Positions 58,354 through 64,000 of a stretch of DNA of 64,000 nt are shown here, piece after piece. Both the position numbers and the translations under genes were made by a program. Positions within the stretch are counted from its first letter, which is position 1. Each line of letters starts with the position of its first letter. The DNA is from Pempheris klunzingeri (lineage: Eukaryota > Chordata > Actinopteri > Acropomatiformes > Pempheridae), in contig NC_092020.1 in the NCBI RefSeq assembly GCF_042242105.1, forward strand, positions 13,457,288 through 13,521,287, in the 5' to 3' direction. The notes beneath the pieces are model-generated. The model searched no databases, was not told the origin of the DNA, and saw only the letters and a program-made list of their open reading frames with translations.

Positions 58354-59719
58354 TATCCAGGGAGGAACTTTGCAAAAAACAGTGTCACAGTTAAAGAAAA
58401 ACGCTCAGTCACTCAAAAACAGATGCTTGCAATGTCAGTTTCCTGAAAATGTTTCCACCATGTCTTTTAATATACATTTGTTGGCATTTCATTCTATTAC
58501 TGTGGAGTTTTATATTTTCTTTTCTTACAATCTCAATGTTATATTAATAGGAAATAGTTTTGTTTCTAAAGACTGTGTGGATTAGAAGATTTACAGTCAG
58601 TTAACTGATATGGCATTACACAGGAGTCCGTAATACTCCCCAGACAGTAGGTGTGGTTGTTCCCTGCTTTACTACTCCGTGTGTCAGTTGTCCTTACACT
58701 TGATTTCTCTCCTTTCACCAATTCTCAGTGTTGGTAGTATTATCCACCTCTTGCTGATCTCCTATTGGTCATCAGCAAAGACACACCCATGGCAGTAGAT
58801 ATATAGTTACCTTGTTGTGCTCTGGTCTTACTGTAGTCCACCTTGCTGTCCTGCTGTGCATATGTCTTAGTGAGGCTGAATAAGTAACTCCGCCTGACTT
58901 CCTGCTCAAACTCTATGCAAAGAACTACTTTTTTGACAGGATGAAGCTGTGGGAAGTAAACAAAATAGTTTTAACAAATTTAAATGTAAGTCACTTTGAA
59001 TTACAGTTCAAGTCTGTGGAGAGTACATAGAAAATAGTTAAATGTCTATTGTAGTGTCAGTTTAAACTCATGACCCACAGGTGGATCTAAATCAAATGAA
59101 AATAGAGAGTAATATTTCAGTGCTACATATACGGTGATGAATCATCTAATGCTACACCTCTGTAGAAAACTAAAAGTTTGATAAGACTTTAAGTTACAAA
59201 TATAAAGTCCCTGCTGTTATATACATTTTATGAGCTGCTGAAGGATAGTCTGTGGGATGTTTCTTCCTGGTGATCAGTTTACCATGTTAATTGCCAAAAA
59301 GCATATTATTTATAGATAATGTAAATAATTTATTGATGTTTGATGATACATTTTCCCCTAATTTCCTTGTGAGGGAAAAATTACTTCAGTAAACAATTTG
59401 ATCACTGTCTTCAGTTAAAATTGGACTGTTAAGGTGAGGCTCAGGTTAGCAGTGATTGCCAAGATTTAGAATTTAACTGTTTATGGTCAACTCCACAAGA
59501 CCCATTTATTCTTTGTTCTAACATTACTGTATTCTGTATTGAGGAAACTACATATTTGACACCTGAACCCACAGTGTATTTGTCATCTATATAATACATA
59601 TTCATTGAGCAGTTATATGTAATTTAATTTCTTTAAAAGTAAGGCATTGCTTAGTCACTTTAATTTATTCATACTGAACCATGTACTGCACAGTGGGGTT
59701 TTCTGCAGTGCAGGTGTTT

Positions 59720-59745
59720 GGACTCTCAGGGCCGCTGTTGACCAA
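59720..59745 (+). promoter_or_regulatory. CSE of the V18 promoter
   Basis: Core ACTCTCAGGGCCGCTGTTG followed by ACCAA. The CCTCCC block is degenerate here (GAGCCTATCC near 59751). Confidence 0.88.
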
Positions 59746-59793
59746 TGTAGAGCCTATCCTCGTCGTTTGTTATATTTAAGAGAGAAAGACACT

Positions 59794-59816
59794 CACACAC
59801 ACACACACACACACAC
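59794..59816. repeat. (CA)n microsatellite in the V18 5' leader
   Basis: About 11 CA units, between the V18 CSE and its start codon, so probably transcribed. Confidence 0.9.
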
Positions 59817-60005
59817 GCCATACTAACGTCGTTGCCGAAACGGAGAGACAACCGCGCTGCTATTCATTAATTGTGAGAAACACGAAGACAACCAGTCGTT
59901 CTCTGGATTAGTCTGGATTTTTCTCTGCAATAAAGGGACCTTAACGCTTTGGAGTATTTCTATACATCTACAGTATTTGTCGACGATAAAATGTCGAGCA
60001 GGACA

Positions 60006-62390
60006 ATGAGACGGCAAGTACTGTTGTTTATCTCGATTTTTTCTCTCAGCTCAGCGTTCGGGCAGGTCACCTACTCGATTCCCGAGGAAATGTCCAAAGG
60101 CTCTCTAGTCGGTAACATAGCGCAGGATTTAGGGTTAGAGGTGAAAAGATTGAAGTCCGGTAAAGCTCGCATATATACAGGGGACAATGCAGAATACATC
60201 GAGCTGAATAAAGAAAGAGGAGTCCTGCTTGTGAAAGAGAGAATCGACAGGGAGGCGCTCTGTGGGCAGACAACACCTTGTGCTTTACATCTTCAAATTA
60301 CACTGGAAGACCCGATTGAATTCTTTACAGTTACTGTCGAAATTAATGACATCAACGACAATGCACCCAGCTTCAAAAAGGACGAGATGAAATTTAGGAT
60401 CAGTGAGTCGGCTGTGATTGGAGCTAAATTTGTACTAGAAAGAGCTATGGATCTAGACGTCGGTGTGAACGGATTGCAGAGTTATTCGCTAAAACCCACA
60501 GACAACTTTCATCTTAAACTCCAAAATCAGCAAGACGGGAGCAAAAAGGTGGAGATGGTTCTGCAAAAACATCTAGACAGAGAGGCGCAAGAGCACCTCT
60601 CTTTAACTCTCACAGCTACTGATGGTGGTGATCCTCAGCTGTCGGGAACAATGCGAGTAGAAATTTCAGTGCTAGACGCAAATGACAATGCCCCGGTATT
60701 TACGCAGGAAGTATATAAGGTTACTATAATGGAGACTTCTCCAAAGGGCACCGTGTTGTGTACCGTTAGTGCTGTAGATGCAGATCAAGGTTCAAATGGA
60801 AAAGTGTCATATTCAATAACAAACACGTTGGATGACGTCCCTGTTATGTTTCAACTCGACGAAGAACATGGTGTGGTGGTTTTATCTGGAAACCTGGATT
60901 ATGAAAAGGCTCAGCACTACGAAATACACGTACAAGCTAGTGATGATGGAGGACTGACAGATTCATGCAAGATTATTGTAGAGGTGACTGATACTAATGA
61001 CAACCATCCGGCCATTAATGTCATGTCTAAAACCAATTCAGTACCAGAAAATTCTAGGCCAGGGACTGTGGTAACTATTTTTAATGTTCAAGATCCTGAC
61101 TCTGGAGATAATGGCAAAGTTTCATGTAATATCGAAGACCATATGCCATTTCTGATGAAAACAACATCGAAAAAATTCTTTAGCCTAGTGACAGACAGTG
61201 ATTTAGACCGAGAGAGAGCCTCTGAGTATAACATCAGTGTGACCTGCTCTGATGAGGGAGTGCCCTCCCTCTCCAGCAGCGTCACTCTCACCTTACAGAT
61301 CTCTGATGTGAATGACAACGAGCCTGTTTTTGAGAGGAGCTCATATGAGGCCTACATAGTAGAAAACAACACACCAGGCCTCTCTATATTCACAGTGAAA
61401 GCCAGAGACGCTGACTGGAAGCAGAACGCGCGTGTTTCTTACCTCCTGGAGGACTCCTCTGTTAACGGAGTGCCAGTCTCCTCATATGTGTCCGTCAGTG
61501 CTGATAGTGGAGTCATCCATGCAGTGCGCTCTTTTGACTACGAGCAGATCAAAGACTTCCAGTTCCGCGTCAAGGCGCAGGATGGAGGCTCCCCTCCACT
61601 CAGTAGTAATGTGACCGTGAAAGTACTGATCCAGGACCAGAACGACAACCCCCCTCAGGTTCTGTACCCAGTCCAGACTGGGGGCTCTCTGGTGGATGAG
61701 ATGGTGCCTCGTTCAGCAGATGTGGGCTACCTGGTGACTAAAGTGGTGGCTGTGGATGTGGACTCTGGACAGAATGCCTGGCTCTCCTATAAAGTGCAGA
61801 AAGCCACAGACAGGGCGCTGTTTGAAGTGGGCTCACAGAACGGAGAAATCAGAACTATCCGCCAAGTGACTGATAAAGATGCTGTGAGACAAAGACTGAC
61901 TGTGATAGTGGAGGACAACGGGCAGCCCTCTCGTTCAGCTACAGTCATTGTTAACGTGGCGGTGGCGGACAGCTTCCCTGAAGTGCTGTCGGAGTTCACT
62001 GACTTTACTCACGACAAGGAGTACAACGACAACCTGACTTTTTACTTAGTGTTGGCTCTGGCTGTAGTTTCCTTCCTCTTCATCACGTGTGTGGTGGTTA
62101 TTATCTCAGTGAAAATCTACAGATGGAGACAGTCTCGCATCCTGTATCACTCCAACCTGCCCGTGATTCCATATTATCCACCACGTTACTCAGACACTTT
62201 GGGGACAGGGACTCTCCAACACGTGTACAACTACGAGGTGTGCAGGACGACTGACTCCAGAAAGAGTGACTGTAAGTTCGGCAGAGCTGGTAGTCAGAAC
62301 GTGCTGATAATGGAGCCCAGTTCAACAGGGACGATGCAGCGGATACAGAGTGAGAAGAACATCCTGGATGAACCAGACTCTCCTCTAGAG
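60006..62390 (+). CDS. pcdhg: V18: gamma-type protocadherin variable exon (QVSYS family)
   Basis: 795 codons from MRRQVLLFISIFSL; an in-frame ATG at 59991 would add five residues. Mature N-terminus QVTYSIPEEMSKGSL. EC1 loop CGQTTPC, and EC1 ends VEINDINDNAP after LEDPIEFFTV, where most have LENPMEFYSV. EC2-EC3 are specific (LKLQNQQDGSKKVEM; YKVTIMETSPKGTVLCTV). The shared block starts at about 61203 and carries the GGGGGC silent variant seen in V16. Linkers are DINDNAP, DANDNAP, DTNDNHP, DVNDNEP and DQNDNPP. Donor GAG|GTTAGA. Confidence 0.96.
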
Positions 62391-62537
62391 GTTAGAAAAC
62401 TGTAACTATCACAATGTTTCATGTTTATGCAAATCAAAGGAATGGCACTGGTGCTTTCATTTCATAAGAAGGATGCTTTTAGTAGCAGCCCGAAAAAAAC
62501 AGATTTGAAAGTTTGAGAATTTGATATAACACTCAGG

Positions 62538-62558
62538 TTCAGAACTATGGACAGCGAC
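62538..62558 (+). promoter_or_regulatory. RE1/NRSE-like site after V18
   Basis: TTCAGAACT, AT, GGACAGCGAC. 148 bases after the donor, the same distance as the perfect site after V8. Confidence 0.7.
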
Positions 62559-62832
62559 ACAATGTTTATGGGCATTATGTGTCCATTTTTGTTCTTGGTT
62601 TCATACCTTCTATTTATATGGACTTCATTCATAAATACTGCTTTGGTAATCACAACATGCAAATATATTATTGAACCACTTGAGTACAATGTCATCAAAG
62701 CATGCATTTTGGGAAACTTCAGTATTTTAAATCAATGGCCAACTTGTCTCTGGTTTTAGTTTGGCTTGATTATCAGTGTGACTTTGCATTGCACTGTTTC
62801 TCTTTTATATTACTTGCTGTAATTTGTGTTTT

Positions 62833-62858
62833 CAACTCAAAGGGTCGCTGTTGGCAAG
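62833..62858 (+). promoter_or_regulatory. CSE of the V19 promoter
   Basis: Core ACTCAAAGGGTCGCTGTTG; about 265 bases before the V19 ATG. Confidence 0.84.
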
Positions 62859-63119
62859 CGTGTTGCGATTTAACTTGATGTTTTTTTTTTCTGTCTGTGT
62901 CCTGCCCCTTCGTGTCGATACGTTGGATATAATCAGAGAAAGACAGAATGCACAGTCGTCGTTCATAGGGAGCACAGCAAGGAACGATAGAACTGGATAC
63001 ATTGTTTTGCTTCTTCTACTTGGAGCGCTGATGATTTTTGTTTGTTATCTACCTTCGCTTTGACTGCATTGGGAATGCTTTTGTTTTAACCGTGCAGGGA
63101 AACGACCTCGGATAGAACA

Positions 63120-64000
63120 ATGAGACGGCAAGTACTGTTGTTTCTCTCGGTCATATCTCTCAGCTACGTGTTCGGGCAGGTCAGCTATTCAATCCCCGAA
63201 GAAATGGCGAAAGGGTCTCTGGTTGGTAACATAGCGCATGATTTAGGTTTAGATCTTAAAAGGCTGAAATCAGGTAAAGCTCGCATCTACACAGGAGGCA
63301 GTGTAGAATACATCGGGCTGAATAAAGAAAGGGGAGTGCTCCTCATCCAAGAGAGGATAGACAGAGAGGCTCTATGTGGAGAGACGACGCCTTGTGCTTT
63401 GCATTTCCAGTTAATTTTGGAAAACCCAATGGAATTGTTCCGTGTAACAGTGGAAATAACCGACATAAACGACAACACCCCCACTTTTACAAACGCAGAA
63501 AAACGTTTTGACATTAGCGAGTCCGCTGCGACAGGATCGAAATTCGTATTAGAGAAGGCCATTGATTCTGATATTGGTATGAATGGCTTACAGCGATACT
63601 CACTTACTCCAACTGATAACTTTGTATTAAAACTAGAAAATCAGGCAGACGGAAGTAAAAAGGTAGAGATGATTCTACAGAAGCCTCTAGACCGAGAAAG
63701 ACAGGCATCAATTTCACTCTTGTTAACAGCTGTAGATGGAGGGGAGCCGCTGATGTCTGGGACAATGCAGATATTTGTCAATGTATTAGATGTGAATGAC
63801 AACGCGCCTACATTCGCCAAACCACTGTATAGAGCAAAAATACTGGAAAACTCTCCTAAAGGAACCAGTGTAACTACTGTTAGTGCATCTGATAAAGACA
63901 TCGGCTCGAACGGATATGTATCGTATCTGATATCAACCAGTAAACGTCTTTTATCTGAAATGTTCAAGATTGATTCGAAAACGGGTGAAATGATCCTAAT
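63120..64000 (+). CDS. pcdhg: V19: gamma-type protocadherin variable exon, 3' truncated by window edge
   Basis: The frame is open from ATG 63120 (GATAGAACAATG context) to the window end, 293 codons and two bases. MRRQVLLFLSVISL signal peptide, mature QVSYSIPEE. EC1 has the CX5C loop CGETTPC and ends DINDNTP. EC2 ends DVNDNAP, and the window stops within EC3 (IDSKTGEMIL). EC1-EC2 resemble V17 (NPMELFRVTVEITDINDN; NAEKRFDISESAATGSKF), although V18 lies between them. Nothing indicates it is broken; the rest should follow downstream. Confidence 0.94.
   Translation, partial: MRRQVLLFLSVISLSYVFGQVSYSIPEEMAKGSLVGNIAHDLGLDLKRLKSGKARIYTGGSVEYIGLNKERGVLLIQERIDREALCGETTPCALHFQLILENPMELFRVTVEITDINDNTPTFTNAEKRFDISESAATGSKFVLEKAIDSDIGMNGLQRYSLTPTDNFVLKLENQADGSKKVEMILQKPLDRERQASISLLLTAVDGGEPLMSGTMQIFVNVLDVNDNAPTFAKPLYRAKILENSPKGTSVTTVSASDKDIGSNGYVSYLISTSKRLLSEMFKIDSKTGEMIL

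Larger units (their letters stand above)
57016..60005. other. V17-V18 interval: large non-coding gap, split RE1, V18 promoter
   Basis: 3.0 kb, the longest exon-free stretch. AT-rich, with no cadherin remnants visible in any frame. It holds a split RE1 (58328-58353), a CA repeat and the V18 CSE. Open frames at 57059-57478, 57475-57705 and 58343-58585 are low-complexity and match no family I know. Confidence 0.72.
62391..63119. other. V18-V19 interval: RE1, V19 promoter and 5'UTR
   Basis: RE1-like site at 62538-62558 and V19 CSE at 62833-62858. Short open stretches around 62547 and 62824 overlap these elements and have no family match. Confidence 0.78.

Noticed and set aside
57016-59700. Transposon or viral remnant in the largest gap
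   Set aside because: I saw no terminal repeats, target-site duplication or transposase, reverse transcriptase or capsid-like frames. A repeat-library search could still find an old fragment.

Overview
The window is part of a vertebrate clustered-protocadherin locus, and the details point to a teleost fish gamma-type (pcdhg; pcdh1g/pcdh2g in fish naming) cluster. It holds 19 tandem 'variable' exons, all on the + strand: V1 (5' end outside the window), V2-V18 complete, and V19 (3' end outside). Each complete exon is about 2.4 kb with no intron. Each encodes a signal peptide, six extracellular cadherin (EC) repeats, one membrane span and about 90 cytoplasmic residues, and each ends in frame at a splice donor. 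The shared constant exons that such donors normally join are not in the window and should lie downstream. I call it teleost because of the very strong sequence sharing between exons, which is typical of fish protocadherin clusters. The species, and which duplicated fish cluster this is, cannot be read from the window.

Layout. V1-V6 (1-18447) are mixed. V1, V2, V4 and V6 form one family (mature N-terminus QIRYS where visible), and V3 and V5 form a second (QARYS). V2 and V4 carry a different last 38 residues of cytoplasmic tail and a different donor. V7-V19 (19593-64000) are a third, uniform family (QVSYSIPEE). Within it, V8/V12/V13 and V14/V16 are recent copies that include their upstream DNA, and V15 shares most of its ectodomain with V14/V16.

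Regulation. Each of the 18 promoters in the window has one copy of the protocadherin conserved sequence element (CSE, core CGCTGTTG), about 225-275 bases before the start codon. This is the known promoter CTCF-binding element. Most V7-V17 promoters also share a second block, CCTCCC(C/A)AT, shortly after the CSE. After almost every exon, in the intron that follows the donor, lies a near-consensus RE1/NRSE site (TTCAGCACC..GGACAGCGCC), the binding site of the neuronal-gene repressor REST. One of these is an exact match to the consensus. The cluster is therefore a string of units: exon, RE1, CSE, exon.

Evolution. EC6, the membrane span and the cytoplasmic stub are almost identical in all exons. 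In V7-V18 the identical block extends back into EC4. Single variants are scattered across exons in combinations that no tree explains, as expected from gene conversion. Duplicated units start and end in this identical block, as expected from unequal crossing-over. Young duplicates differ mainly in two short patches, one in EC2 and one in EC3, the domains known to set homophilic recognition. I saw no tRNA, rRNA, CRISPR or clear transposon.
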